64,000 nucleotides of DNA from an uncultured Lachnospiraceae bacterium (GCA_902775485.1 CACYMJ010000003.1:1-64000); one strand, 5' to 3'. Counted from the stretch's first letter, positions 52,706 to 62,053 are shown. Notes: generated by a model from the letters alone, not told the origin. Translations and numbers: made by a program.

Positions 52706-53347
52706 ATGCCGGAAGATGGCGGGATGAGAGATCATAACAGTGATGCTTTGCATGACGAAAAGAGGATGTATTCGTTCGTGGAAGAGTTTGCGCGCTCCAA
52801 AGGCCTTGAGCAGACGCTTCGCGCTCTGCCGTATGTCCTTAAGATGCACGAGGGACAGTACAGGAAAGGAAGCCGGGCGGTGCCTTATGTCGTTCACCCG
52901 CTTATGATGACATGCCATGCCATATCTCTCGGGCTGTCTGATGATGATCTGCTTTGTGCTGCACTTCTGCATGATGTGTGTGAGGACTGCAATGTTCCTG
53001 TGCAGGACCTTCCCGCAGGGGATGCCGTAAGGTCTGCCGTGGCACTTGTTACGAAGGATTTTGAAGCTCTCAGACGATCAGAGGATGAGCTTAAAGAATA
53101 CTACAGCAGGATATCGGAAAACAGGATCGCCTGCATGGTCAAAGTGCTCGACCGGTGTAATAACATATCGGGCATGGCCGCGGCCTTTTCAGCCGATAAG
53201 ATGAACGAATATATAGCCGAGACAGAGAAGTACATTTACCCTATGATGGATATGATCGCGGAAAAATATCCGGAGTATAAAAATGCGATCTTTCTTATCC
53301 GATACCATATGACAAGTGTTATCGAGACCGTAAAGCAGGGAATATGA
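52706..53347 (+). CDS. Small alarmone hydrolase (SpoT/MESH1-like HD domain)
   Basis: A 213-residue, hydrolase-only protein. HD motifs: GSRAVPYVVHPL (H), LLCAALLHDVCED (HD) and MVKVLDRCNNIS (conserved Asp), the pattern of the Rel/SpoT hydrolase. Synthetase, TGS and ACT domains are absent. It should degrade (p)ppGpp, but substrate choice within this family varies. It starts right after the GGDEF stop and ends one base before vanX. Confidence 0.82.
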   Translation: MPEDGGMRDHNSDALHDEKRMYSFVEEFARSKGLEQTLRALPYVLKMHEGQYRKGSRAVPYVVHPLMMTCHAISLGLSDDDLLCAALLHDVCEDCNVPVQDLPAGDAVRSAVALVTKDFEALRRSEDELKEYYSRISENRIACMVKVLDRCNNISGMAAAFSADKMNEYIAETEKYIYPMMDMIAEKYPEYKNAIFLIRYHMTSVIETVKQGI

Positions 53348-53348
53348 C

Positions 53349-53981
53349 ATGAAAAAAGACGTAAACGATGCATCCGGATTTGTTCTTCTTGCGGACTTTA
53401 TCCCCGCGATAGTTCAGGAGATCCGGTATTACACAACATATAATTTCGTCGGAGAGAGGATCGACGGCTACGAGGCTCCGGTGGCGCTTCTTAGCGTGGA
53501 AGCGGCAAGGGCACTCAGGAATGTGAGTAACCGTGCGAATGTCATGGGCTACAGGCTCAAGATCTTTGATGCTTACAGGCCGGTCTGTGCAGTCAAGCAT
53601 TTCGTGCTCTGGGGGATCGAGGATCTTGATCAGAAGACAAAACCGTTCTTTTACCCCGATCTTGAGAAACAGGAGCTTTTTAAAAGAGGCTATATCGCCG
53701 CGCAGTCAAGCCACAGCCGCGGGAGCACAGTTGATTTGACGCTTCTGGATATGAGTACGGGCATGGAGCTTGATATGGGAAGCCCGTTTGACTATTTTTC
53801 TGAAATCTCGCATCCGGATAATAAGGACATTACCGAACAGCAGTATGAGAACAGGATGATCCTTCGCAACCTTATGATGCAAAACGGCTTTCTGCCGATA
53901 GACTGCGAGTGGTGGCATTTTACGCTTAAGGATGAACCTTATCCGGACACATATTTCGAATTTCCGGTCACACTTATATGA
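53349..53981 (+). CDS. D-Ala-D-Ala dipeptidase, VanX/DdpX family
   Basis: A 210-residue zinc peptidase. KIFDAYRPV supplies the catalytic Arg, SSHSRGSTVDLTL the zinc His and Asp (about residues 120-127), and CEWWHF the catalytic Glu and zinc His (about 187-190). No signal peptide is present, so it acts in the cytoplasm. In the absence of VanA/VanH it more probably recycles D-Ala-D-Ala from the wall than gives vancomycin resistance. Same operon as the GGDEF and alarmone hydrolase genes. Confidence 0.88.
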   Translation: MKKDVNDASGFVLLADFIPAIVQEIRYYTTYNFVGERIDGYEAPVALLSVEAARALRNVSNRANVMGYRLKIFDAYRPVCAVKHFVLWGIEDLDQKTKPFFYPDLEKQELFKRGYIAAQSSHSRGSTVDLTLLDMSTGMELDMGSPFDYFSEISHPDNKDITEQQYENRMILRNLMMQNGFLPIDCEWWHFTLKDEPYPDTYFEFPVTLI

Positions 53982-54067
53982 TGATGGCATCAAAAGGTCA
54001 ATGAGCGATCAGGCTTTAGTGGACCGCTCTATGACATCTAAAGATTCAACCATGATAAGAATATATG

Positions 54068-54097
54068 AAAAACGGCCTTTTAGGGCCGTTTTTATTA
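54068..54097 (+). terminator. Terminator after the vanX operon
   Basis: AAAAACGGCC (54068-54077) pairs with GGCCGTTTTT (54084-54093) over six bases, followed by T-rich DNA. It works in either direction. Confidence 0.8.
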
Positions 54098-54172
54098 TTT
54101 TCGACTGACGGTCGAAAAAGTTGTTGACAAACAACCTGTTGAGGTTTAATATAAAAACCGACCGATAGTCGA
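54098..54172 (+). promoter_or_regulatory. TetR operon promoter flanked by two matching operators
   Basis: TTGACA (54124-54129), 17-base spacer, TAATAT (54147-54152). The pattern CGAC-N5-GTCG occurs at 54102-54114 (inside a longer TTTTCGAC/GTCGAAAA palindrome) and again at 54159-54171, one upstream of the -35 and one downstream of the -10. Two TetR dimers bound here would block or loop the promoter. Confidence 0.75.
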
Positions 54173-54183
54173 AAAAGGAGAAC

Positions 54184-54783
54184 ATGTTCATGAAAAAAGG
54201 GGAAAGACGTAAACAGGAACTTTTGCAGATAGCATACAGGATGTTCTTATCGAAGGGGTATGAGAACACGAGTGTTGATGAGATCATCGAGGAAGCCGGC
54301 ATTGCAAAGGGAACCTACTATTATTATTTTCCGAGCAAGGAGCAGACACTTGAGGAAGTGATCGACATGATGCTCGATAAGGAAGAGGAATATGCAAGAC
54401 GGATCCTTGAATCTGACCTGCCCATTTCTCAAAAACTGGTCGGTATCGTGGCATCGTTTCGCCCGGAGGCCGAGGAGATGACGATAAAGGACGCACTTCA
54501 TGAAGCGGCAAATATCGTGATGCACGATAAGATCAAACATAAACTTATGGACAGACTCATACCGCTTCTGGCTAAGGTCGGAAGGCAGGGTGTTGACGAG
54601 GGTGTGTTTGCATGTTCTGACATTGAGGAGCGTGTGAAGATGATCGTCATACTGTCGAATGAGGTTTTTGATTCGGGAGATTACAGCGAAGCCGACGTAA
54701 GGGTTTTTATCGATACTATCGAGCGGATAATGTATGCGCAGCCGGGATCGATGGCGTTTATCGCAGACCTTGTCAAGCGATGA
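54184..54783 (+). CDS. TetR family transcriptional regulator
   Basis: A 199-residue protein. The N-terminal HTH (RKQELLQIAYRMFLSKGYENTSVDEIIEEAGIAKGTYYYYFPSKEQTLEEV) is typical. The C-terminal ligand domain is not specific by eye. GGAG lies before ATG 54184 (ATG 54190 is in frame). It overlaps a weak upstream start of the CPBP gene and is likely to repress its own operon through the two operators. Confidence 0.9.
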   Translation: MFMKKGERRKQELLQIAYRMFLSKGYENTSVDEIIEEAGIAKGTYYYYFPSKEQTLEEVIDMMLDKEEEYARRILESDLPISQKLVGIVASFRPEAEEMTIKDALHEAANIVMHDKIKHKLMDRLIPLLAKVGRQGVDEGVFACSDIEERVKMIVILSNEVFDSGDYSEADVRVFIDTIERIMYAQPGSMAFIADLVKR

Positions 54784-54833
54784 TCGTGTCGGATACCGGC
54801 ACTATAAGACTGAATGATAACAGGAGGTTATAC

Positions 54834-55694
54834 ATGGAACACTACATATACAGACCAAAGAGATTTTACATAACCGTTCTTGCAACAACATGGGGTTTCT
54901 GGTTCCTGGCACTGGCATTTAAGGACAGGCCCATCATGTTTTTATTCATGCTGCTTGGCCTTATAATGCCTGCAACGGTCGCAGTAGTAACGATACTGAC
55001 ATCGGGAAACAAGATGCTAAAGGACGATCTTAAACGTAAGATCGTAGGAGCCTATCGCATAAGACCGGTGTATCTGCTGCTTGCGATCGCGGTATTTGCC
55101 GTCGCGGTCGCGGCCTCGATCGCAGTCTCGCTGCTGTTTGGAGGCTCACCCGATCAGTTCTCGTTCACCGAAGATTTTTCGTTTTCGATCGGAGGAACAT
55201 CAGCACTTCTTACGATAGTGCTCGCATCCGTTATCGAGGAACTCGGGTGGAGAGGATACGGCGAAGACTCCGTTGGACAGTATTGCAGCTGGTTTAAGGA
55301 ATCCCTTATATTTGCAACGATCTGGGCCGTCTGGCACGTGCCGCTTTTCTGGATCCCGGGTACATACCACTTCGGCCTGAAGGAGCTCGGGCCCATATAC
55401 ATGATCAATTTCCTGGTAAGCACGATACCGATGGATTTTATCCAGACATGGCTGTATGTCAAAAACAGACGAAGCATGCTGGCAACGATCATATTCCATC
55501 TGTTCATCAATATCTTCCAGGAGAAGGTCGCGATGACGCCCGAGACGAAGATAATAGAGACCGGTGTCATGACAGTGGTTGCGGCGGTCATCGTTATCAC
55601 AAATAAAAAGATGTTCTTCGAGACCGACCATATCGGAAGACTTCTGGAAATGCAGTCGGATGTATCGGGTTTAAAAGAGGAAGACGAAAGTTGA
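54834..55694 (+). CDS. CPBP family intramembrane glutamic protease
   Basis: A 286-residue membrane protein from ATG 54834 (AGGAGG upstream). About eight helices. CPBP motifs: VIEELGWRGYGED (EExxxR), TIWAVWHVPLFWIP (H) and a third at HLFINIFQE. Such proteins cleave membrane substrates or act as bacteriocin or MDR accessory factors. It overlaps the MFS gene by four bases and shares the TetR promoter. Confidence 0.85.
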   Translation: MEHYIYRPKRFYITVLATTWGFWFLALAFKDRPIMFLFMLLGLIMPATVAVVTILTSGNKMLKDDLKRKIVGAYRIRPVYLLLAIAVFAVAVAASIAVSLLFGGSPDQFSFTEDFSFSIGGTSALLTIVLASVIEELGWRGYGEDSVGQYCSWFKESLIFATIWAVWHVPLFWIPGTYHFGLKELGPIYMINFLVSTIPMDFIQTWLYVKNRRSMLATIIFHLFINIFQEKVAMTPETKIIETGVMTVVAAVIVITNKKMFFETDHIGRLLEMQSDVSGLKEEDES

Positions 55695-56914
55695 GTCGTA
55701 ATTTTAAAAAGTTCATGCTGCTTTGGAGCGGGGAGCTGATATCCTCGATCGGAGGAGGGCTGACTTCCTTTGGCCTCGGAGTATACATATTTAATAAAAC
55801 CGGAAGCGCAGCCGGCATGGCACTTGTAACGCTCCTCGGATTTCTGCCGACGCTTGTGCTCGGAGTGCCTGCCGGAGTGCTTGCCGACAGATATGACAGA
55901 AGACTATTGATGATGCTCGGCGACGGATGCTCGGCGCTTGGGATAATATACATACTCATCTGCATGCTCTCAGGCGGGGCAAGTCTTGCACAGATATGTA
56001 CGGGAGTGCTTGTAAGTTCGGTTTTCTCGGCTCTTCTTGAGCCGTCCTACAAGGCGACGATCACGGATCTTCTTACAAAGGAGGAATTCTCGAAAGCCAG
56101 CGGTCTTGTGTCGGTGGCGGGCAGTGCGAGATACCTGTTTTCGCCCGTTATCGCCGGCCTTCTTCTGGGCGTAGCCGATGTAAAGCTTCTTCTCATAATA
56201 GACATATGCACGTTCTTTTTGACCGTGGCCGGTGCGGCGATAGTAAGGAAAGGTACGCCGTCAAATGCAACTGAAGATAATGAATCTTTTATAAGAAGCC
56301 TGAAGGATGGATGGAAGATACTTACAGAAAAACACGGAGTGCTCATGCTCGTTATCGTCTCATCATTCATCACGCTTTTTATGGGAATGTTTCAGATACT
56401 GGCGGAGCCGTTCATACTTTCATTTTCCGATGCGACCACGCTCGGGATAGCGGAAACCGTATGTGCCAGCGGCATGCTTGTATCGGCAATATATCTTGGA
56501 ATGCGCGGCATTAAAAGCGGTTATGCGCTCAAAATGGCTATCGCGCTTTCGGCTGCGGGTCTTTTCATGATCGGTTTTGGGGCAACGCTTAACATAGTTG
56601 TCATAGCGGTGTTCGGCTTTCTGTTTTTCGCTTCGCTTCCGGTCGCAAATAACTGTCTTGACTATCTTGTGCGTACCAACATCCCGAATGATGCGCAGGG
56701 AAGGGCATGGGGTCTTATAGGTCTTATTTCCCAGCTCGGCTATGTTGTGGCATATGCGCTTTCCGGAGTTGCTGCCGATGCCATCGGAGAAGGTACCGCT
56801 CTTGGCGTCGGGAGAGGTGCTGCGATAGTGATAATCGCTTCGGGGATATGTCTTGCCCTGATCGCGATCAGCATCGCATTTATCAGGAGCATACGCTCGC
56901 TTGAAAGCGTATGA
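55691..56914 (+). CDS. MFS transporter (macrolide-efflux-like)
   Basis: A 407-residue, 12-helix MFS protein starting at TTG 55691 (overlap TTGA with the CPBP gene). Motif A-like GVPAGVLADRYDRRLLMMLGD, then a second half with ANNCLDYLVRTNIPNDAQGRAWG. The pattern fits the DHA3/macrolide efflux group. Together with the TetR regulator and the CPBP protein it forms a plausible drug- or peptide-response unit. Confidence 0.85.
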   Translation: MSRNFKKFMLLWSGELISSIGGGLTSFGLGVYIFNKTGSAAGMALVTLLGFLPTLVLGVPAGVLADRYDRRLLMMLGDGCSALGIIYILICMLSGGASLAQICTGVLVSSVFSALLEPSYKATITDLLTKEEFSKASGLVSVAGSARYLFSPVIAGLLLGVADVKLLLIIDICTFFLTVAGAAIVRKGTPSNATEDNESFIRSLKDGWKILTEKHGVLMLVIVSSFITLFMGMFQILAEPFILSFSDATTLGIAETVCASGMLVSAIYLGMRGIKSGYALKMAIALSAAGLFMIGFGATLNIVVIAVFGFLFFASLPVANNCLDYLVRTNIPNDAQGRAWGLIGLISQLGYVVAYALSGVAADAIGEGTALGVGRGAAIVIIASGICLALIAISIAFIRSIRSLESV

Positions 56915-56974
56915 GCAGGATCAGCCTGCAGAAACAGGCATCTGTATACGGAAGATAACCGGGAACAAATAAGA

Positions 56975-57003
56975 TTGACAATAGTCATCCGAGCGATAAT
57001 AAT
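56975..57003 (+). promoter_or_regulatory. Promoter of the membrane HD-GYP gene
   Basis: TTGACA (56975-56980) with AATAAT (56998-57003) at 17 bases. TATAGT follows further down at 57003-57008. It lies 22 bases before ATG 57026. No ribosome site stronger than GGAG (57013-57016) is seen. Confidence 0.5.
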
Positions 57004-57025
57004 ATAGTGGCTTGGAGATTATTGC

Positions 57026-59083
57026 ATGGATAATAATAAGAAAAAAGGCATAACAAAAAGGACGGTATATATGATACTGGTCCTTATCACATATGCAGCG
57101 GCATCCGGTTTTATCGCCATCATTGCCAGATCCCATGAAACGATCCCGTTTATGGGAGGACAGATCCCGATATCAATGTTTACGGGTGTTCTGTCTTCGC
57201 TTTCAAACATCTGTATCATTTTCCTGGTGGTTTTTTTTAGAAAACCCGGTTTTATCATCGCGCTAATACTTCTGCTCGTACAGTATCCCATGATGATCAT
57301 GAGTTATATCAGGGGAGGCAACGTTGCGCCTCTTACCGGACTGTTTTCCAACGCTTTTACGATCGCCGCGATCATACTTATATACAGAAGGAACAAGAAG
57401 ATCGTCCGCTATCAGAAGGATGAGGTCGATCATCTTCGTGAACAGCAGAGGGCCTCAAGGCGCCTGTTTGAACAGACGGCAACGGCTCTTGTAAATGCCA
57501 TCGATGCAAAGGATGCATACTCTCACGGTCATTCGATAAGAGTTGCGGATTATTCCGAGATGATCGCCAGGATCCTCGGAAAGGATGAGGAGGAGTGCAG
57601 AAAGATCTATTATTCGGCGCTTCTTCATGATGTGGGAAAGATCGGCATCCCGAATGCCATCATTAATAAGAGGGGAAAGCTTACACCCGAGGAATATGAT
57701 GTCATCAAGGAACATCCTGTAAAGGGAAATGCCATACTAAAGAGCATAGACGAATATCCCTATCTTTCGATAGGAGCTCTTTCACATCACGAGCGTTATG
57801 ACGGCAAGGGTTATCCGGAAGGGCTTAAGGGAGAGGATATCAATGAGATAGCCAGGATAATCGCGGTCGCCGATGCTTATGATGCAATGTCATCAAACAG
57901 AAGTTACAGGAATACGCTTCCCCAGCAGATAGTACGCGAAGAGATCGTTAAGGGTGCCGGTACGCAGTTCGATCCGCAGATCGCTGTTATCATGCAGGAA
58001 CTGATAGATGCCGACCCCGAATATACCATGCGGGAGCACAGCATTGTCAGTGAGCTCGGCGGCAGGAGTGAACTTGAATGCAGCGAGTACAGGAGCGACG
58101 TGTCTGACGGTATTCTTTTGACAAAGAATATCACAAGGATACATATGAGAGTCGTCAATGGTGTGAGTGATGGTGCAGGTGCATCCCTTATACTGTTTGA
58201 TTCGCTTGACGGCAGATATCATGAGGATGAAAAGACGGTTCGCGAACTCGTTTACTATGAGTATTGCGAGATAAATCTTGAGGGTGGCGCGGTCAATAAG
58301 GGTGCCAGGGTAATTGAAACATCCTCAGCCGCACTTGCGCCCGGTCAGCGTCCGAAGGGTACTTACGATATAGAAGCGGTCAAGTTCAAGGATCACGTGA
58401 GGATCATGATAGATGACAACGAAAAATCAACCGTGATCACCGTTGCGCTTCCGGACAGCTCCAGATTTGCATATATAGGAATGACCGGAAGGGACTGCCG
58501 AATAAGCGATGTTTCCATCATAAAGGATGAGAATGAGGTGGATGAAGGTTATATAGACAGGATCGCCGAAGAGATCAGTTATATCGATGGCCCAGAAGGA
58601 GATATCCCCAACGTACAGATCGACGGCCACAGGACCGCTTATTCACAGGGCATTAAACTGTCCGAAAAGATGAATATAACATTCCATTCAATGAGCCTGC
58701 CTACGGCACGCCTTGTATGGCATTGTCCTTATTTTCTCATATACACTTCCAATGACGGGAAGATAGGATCAAAAGGATACAGGGAATACGCGCTCATCCG
58801 CCTTGACGGGGAGAGCGCGGATACATATGCCGGTGCGAAGAACACGCTTGTCACCAAGGTAAATGAAGGCTTTACCGGCTGGGATGCCTGGAAGGAGAGC
58901 AACAAAAAAGGATTCGATGCTTCGGTGTCGATAACAAGGAGCGGCAATGAGATATTCTTTACCACGGAAAATCTCGGGGTCAGCGTAAGAAATGATACGA
59001 AGCTTGAGAATGCTCCCGGGGAAATATATGTTGCACTAACAGGCGACCAGTGCGCAGTTTCCGATATCAGAATAAACAATTGA
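57026..59083 (+). CDS. Membrane HD-GYP c-di-GMP phosphodiesterase with unusual C-terminal domain
   Basis: A 685-residue protein. Four membrane helices (about 13-125) are followed by a coiled linker and a canonical HD-GYP domain (about 145-310): HSIRVADYS, LLHDVGKIGIP, HHERYDGKGYPEG, ADAYDAMSSNR. These residues predict activity. The C-terminal 350 residues are a separate domain pair not recognised by eye, with a jelly-roll or concanavalin-like look (repeated strands ending FAYIGMTGRDCRISDVSI and YVALTGDQCAVSDIRI). The two matching endings suggest an internal duplication. Confidence 0.85.
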   Translation: MDNNKKKGITKRTVYMILVLITYAAASGFIAIIARSHETIPFMGGQIPISMFTGVLSSLSNICIIFLVVFFRKPGFIIALILLLVQYPMMIMSYIRGGNVAPLTGLFSNAFTIAAIILIYRRNKKIVRYQKDEVDHLREQQRASRRLFEQTATALVNAIDAKDAYSHGHSIRVADYSEMIARILGKDEEECRKIYYSALLHDVGKIGIPNAIINKRGKLTPEEYDVIKEHPVKGNAILKSIDEYPYLSIGALSHHERYDGKGYPEGLKGEDINEIARIIAVADAYDAMSSNRSYRNTLPQQIVREEIVKGAGTQFDPQIAVIMQELIDADPEYTMREHSIVSELGGRSELECSEYRSDVSDGILLTKNITRIHMRVVNGVSDGAGASLILFDSLDGRYHEDEKTVRELVYYEYCEINLEGGAVNKGARVIETSSAALAPGQRPKGTYDIEAVKFKDHVRIMIDDNEKSTVITVALPDSSRFAYIGMTGRDCRISDVSIIKDENEVDEGYIDRIAEEISYIDGPEGDIPNVQIDGHRTAYSQGIKLSEKMNITFHSMSLPTARLVWHCPYFLIYTSNDGKIGSKGYREYALIRLDGESADTYAGAKNTLVTKVNEGFTGWDAWKESNKKGFDASVSITRSGNEIFFTTENLGVSVRNDTKLENAPGEIYVALTGDQCAVSDIRINN

Positions 59084-59105
59084 TCGAATTTTCTGATAAT
59101 TCCCC

Positions 59106-59134
59106 TTGCTATCAAAAAAATTTTATTGTATAGT
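59106..59134 (+). promoter_or_regulatory. topA promoter
   Basis: TTGCTA (59106-59111), 17-base spacer rich in A/T, TATAGT (59129-59134). An inverted repeat CGGGAC/GTCCCG (59147-59162) follows in the leader. Confidence 0.65.
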
Positions 59135-59187
59135 ATGGCTTGCTGACGGGACGGTTGTCCCGATTATTATCATGGAGGCATTTACGG

Positions 59188-61263
59188 ATGGCAAAATATC
59201 TTGTCATAGTGGAATCACCTGCTAAGGTAAAAACTATCAAAAAATTTCTGGGACCGAACTACGAGGTCATGGCATCGATGGGACATGTACGCGACCTTCC
59301 CAAGAGCCAGATAGGCGTTAGCCCCGAAAACGATTTTGACCCCAAATACATTACAATAAGAGGAAAAGGCGATCTGATCGCATCACTCAGAAAGGAAGCC
59401 AAAAAGGCTGAGAAGATCTATCTTGCTACCGACCCGGACCGAGAGGGAGAGGCGATCAGCTGGCATCTTACATATGCATTAAAGCTTGAAGGCAAGAAGG
59501 TTTACAGGATCACCTTCAACGAGATCACGAAAAACGCGGTCAAGGAGTCGCTAAAACATCCCCGCGAGATCGATATGGATCTTGTTGATGCACAGCAGGC
59601 AAGAAGAGTACTCGATCGAATGGTCGGATACGGGATCTCTCCGGTGCTTTGGGCAAAGGTTAAAAGAGGACTGTCTGCGGGACGTGTGCAGTCCGTGGCA
59701 CTTAGGCTCATATGCGAGCGCGAGGATGAGATCGCAGCTTTTATTCCGGAAGAATACTGGACAGTTGATGCGCTCCTTAACGCCAAGGGTGAGAAGAAGC
59801 CGCTGACGGCGCATTTTACCGGAGATGAGAACGGTAAGATAACCATAGGATCCGAGAAGGAAAAAAACAGGATAGTAGATGAAGTAAAAAAGGAAACCTT
59901 TGAGATCCTCGAGGTCAAAAAGGGAGAGCGGGCCAGAAAGGCACCGCTTCCGTTCACTACGAGTACGCTTCAGCAGGAAGCAGGCAAGGTGCTTAACTTC
60001 TCGACACAGAAGACGATGCGTATCGCCCAGCAGTTATATGAAGGCATTGACATCAAGGGCGAGGGTACGATCGGTGTGATCACCTATCTTCGTACCGACA
60101 GTATCAGGATCGCAGATGAAGCGGTCGCTTCCGCAAAGGAATATATCACGGATAATTACGGAAAACAGTATGCCAGGGATGACGTTCCCGAACAGAAGGG
60201 AAAATCGTCCAAGAAGATACAGGATGCTCATGAAGCGATCCGTCCGACCGATATAGCAAGGACTCCCACGGCCATTAAGGATTCGCTCTCAAGAGACCAG
60301 TTAAGGCTTTATACACTCATATGGAACAGATATACGGCATGCAGAATGTCCGATGCGGCATACGCGACAACGAACGTCAAGATAGGTGCCGGAAAATACA
60401 GATTTTCCGTATCAGCCTCAAAGTGCACGTTTGACGGTTTCATGAAAGTGTATAAGGAAAGCGATGAGAAGGAAGTTACCGACAATGTTATCCTGACGGA
60501 TCTTGAAAAGGGAATGAAACTCTCGATCAAAGATATGGAAGATAAGCAGCATTTCACCCAGCCGCCCGCACACTTTACGGAAAGTTCGCTTGTAAAGGCT
60601 CTTGAAGAGCAGGGAATCGGAAGGCCGAGTACATATGCTCCGACGATCACAACAATCATCGCAAGAAGATATGTAATAAAGGAAGACCGGAATCTGTTCG
60701 TTACCGAAATGGGTGAGGCAGTAAACAAGATCATGAAGGAAGCTTTTCCGAGTATCGTTGATGTCCGGTTTACCGCCAATCTTGAGATGCTTCTCGATAA
60801 CGTCGAAGAAGGTGAGATCAACTGGAAGACGATCATCAGGAATTTTTATCCGGATCTTGAAAGCGCGGTAAAGACTGCGGAAGAGGAACTTGCCAAGGTT
60901 GAGATAAAGGATGAGGTATCCGACGTCAAGTGCGATCAGTGCGGACGGATGATGGTCATAAAATACGGACCTCACGGAAAATTCCTGGCATGTCCGGGCT
61001 TTCCCGAGTGCCGCAATACCAAGCCGTATCTTGAAAAGATCGGTGTTGCCTGTCCTGTCTGCGGCAAGGATATCGTGATACGCAAGACCAAGAAGGGACG
61101 TACGTTCTACGGCTGTGAATCAGGTGCCGACTGCACCTTCATGTCATGGCAAAGACCCGTCAACGTAAAGTGCGAAAAGTGCGGATCGCTGATGGTACGC
61201 AAAGGCAGCAAACTGATGTGCATGAATGAAGAATGTAAACACATTCAAGAGGACAACAGATGA
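59188..61263 (+). CDS. topA: DNA topoisomerase I
   Basis: A 691-residue type IA enzyme from ATG 59188 (GGAGG eight bases earlier). Toprim motifs MAKYLVIVESPAKVKTI and TDPDREGEAIS, the active-site tyrosine in ITYLRTDSIR (about residue 298), HEAIRPTD and three C-terminal zinc fingers (CDQCGRMM/CPGFPEC, CPVCGKD/CESGADC, CEKCGS/CMNEEC). It relaxes negative supercoils. The length is usual. It overlaps codY by four bases. Confidence 0.96.
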   Translation: MAKYLVIVESPAKVKTIKKFLGPNYEVMASMGHVRDLPKSQIGVSPENDFDPKYITIRGKGDLIASLRKEAKKAEKIYLATDPDREGEAISWHLTYALKLEGKKVYRITFNEITKNAVKESLKHPREIDMDLVDAQQARRVLDRMVGYGISPVLWAKVKRGLSAGRVQSVALRLICEREDEIAAFIPEEYWTVDALLNAKGEKKPLTAHFTGDENGKITIGSEKEKNRIVDEVKKETFEILEVKKGERARKAPLPFTTSTLQQEAGKVLNFSTQKTMRIAQQLYEGIDIKGEGTIGVITYLRTDSIRIADEAVASAKEYITDNYGKQYARDDVPEQKGKSSKKIQDAHEAIRPTDIARTPTAIKDSLSRDQLRLYTLIWNRYTACRMSDAAYATTNVKIGAGKYRFSVSASKCTFDGFMKVYKESDEKEVTDNVILTDLEKGMKLSIKDMEDKQHFTQPPAHFTESSLVKALEEQGIGRPSTYAPTITTIIARRYVIKEDRNLFVTEMGEAVNKIMKEAFPSIVDVRFTANLEMLLDNVEEGEINWKTIIRNFYPDLESAVKTAEEELAKVEIKDEVSDVKCDQCGRMMVIKYGPHGKFLACPGFPECRNTKPYLEKIGVACPVCGKDIVIRKTKKGRTFYGCESGADCTFMSWQRPVNVKCEKCGSLMVRKGSKLMCMNEECKHIQEDNR

Positions 61264-62039
61264 GTTCGGTAAGACTTCTCGACGATACACGTAAGATCAA
61301 TTCCATATTGCATCGCAAAAACAGCGGCAAGGTTGCGTTCAATGACATCTGCGACGCAATGAGGGCGGTACTGTCTTCAAACGTTCTGGTCATCTCCAAA
61401 AAGGGAAAGATCCTCGGGATGGGAACGAGCGGGGATTTTGACGCCATCGGAAAACTGTCCGATCTTAAGGTCTCACAGTTTATCGATTCGAGACTCAATT
61501 CAAGACTTGCGGATATTCTCTCCACAAAGGAGAGTGTCAACTTGGAGACGCTTGGCATTCCGGAAGATGAGAGCAGGGCATATCAGGCGATCATAACCCC
61601 GATCAATATAGCGGGACAGCGATACGGAACGCTTATCATATATAAGCCCAGAGAAGATGCTTATTCGATAGAGGATATCATCCTGACGGAATACGGCGCG
61701 ACCGTTGTCGGACTTGAAATGGTGCGTTCGGTGTCCGAAGAATCCGCGGAAGAGGACAGAAGGGCGCAGGGTGTACAGGCTGCACTCTCCACGCTTTCCG
61801 CATCGGAAACGGAAGCGGTCATCCATATATTCGATGAACTTTCCGGCCTTGAGGGAGTGCTTGTCGCAAGCCGTATAGCGGACCGTGAAGGCATAACGAG
61901 ATCCGTCATAGTCAATGCTCTTCGTAAACTTGAAAGCGCCGGCGTGATCGTTTCGAAATCATCCGGTATGAAGGGTACATATATAAAGGTCACCAACGAA
62001 CTCATCTATGATGAGATCGAGGAACTCAGGAAGAAATAG
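61260..62039 (+). CDS. codY: Global nutrient regulator CodY
   Basis: A 259-residue regulator. The N-terminal GAF domain (MSSVRLLDDTRKINSILHRK, VLVISKKGKILGMG) binds branched-chain amino acids. The linker runs about 165-190 and the winged HTH near the end reads VASRIADREGITRSVIVNALRKLESAGVIVSKSSGMKGTYIKV. GTP and Ile/Val/Leu set its activity. ATG 61260 overlaps the topA stop. The topA-codY order is normal for the group. Confidence 0.96.
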   Translation: MSSVRLLDDTRKINSILHRKNSGKVAFNDICDAMRAVLSSNVLVISKKGKILGMGTSGDFDAIGKLSDLKVSQFIDSRLNSRLADILSTKESVNLETLGIPEDESRAYQAIITPINIAGQRYGTLIIYKPREDAYSIEDIILTEYGATVVGLEMVRSVSEESAEEDRRAQGVQAALSTLSASETEAVIHIFDELSGLEGVLVASRIADREGITRSVIVNALRKLESAGVIVSKSSGMKGTYIKVTNELIYDEIEELRKK

Positions 62040-62053
62040 AACGGTAATCCGGT

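Noticed and set aside
53349-53981. VanX as evidence of a vancomycin-resistance cluster
   Set aside because: No VanH, VanA, VanR or VanS genes nearby; a recycling role fits better.
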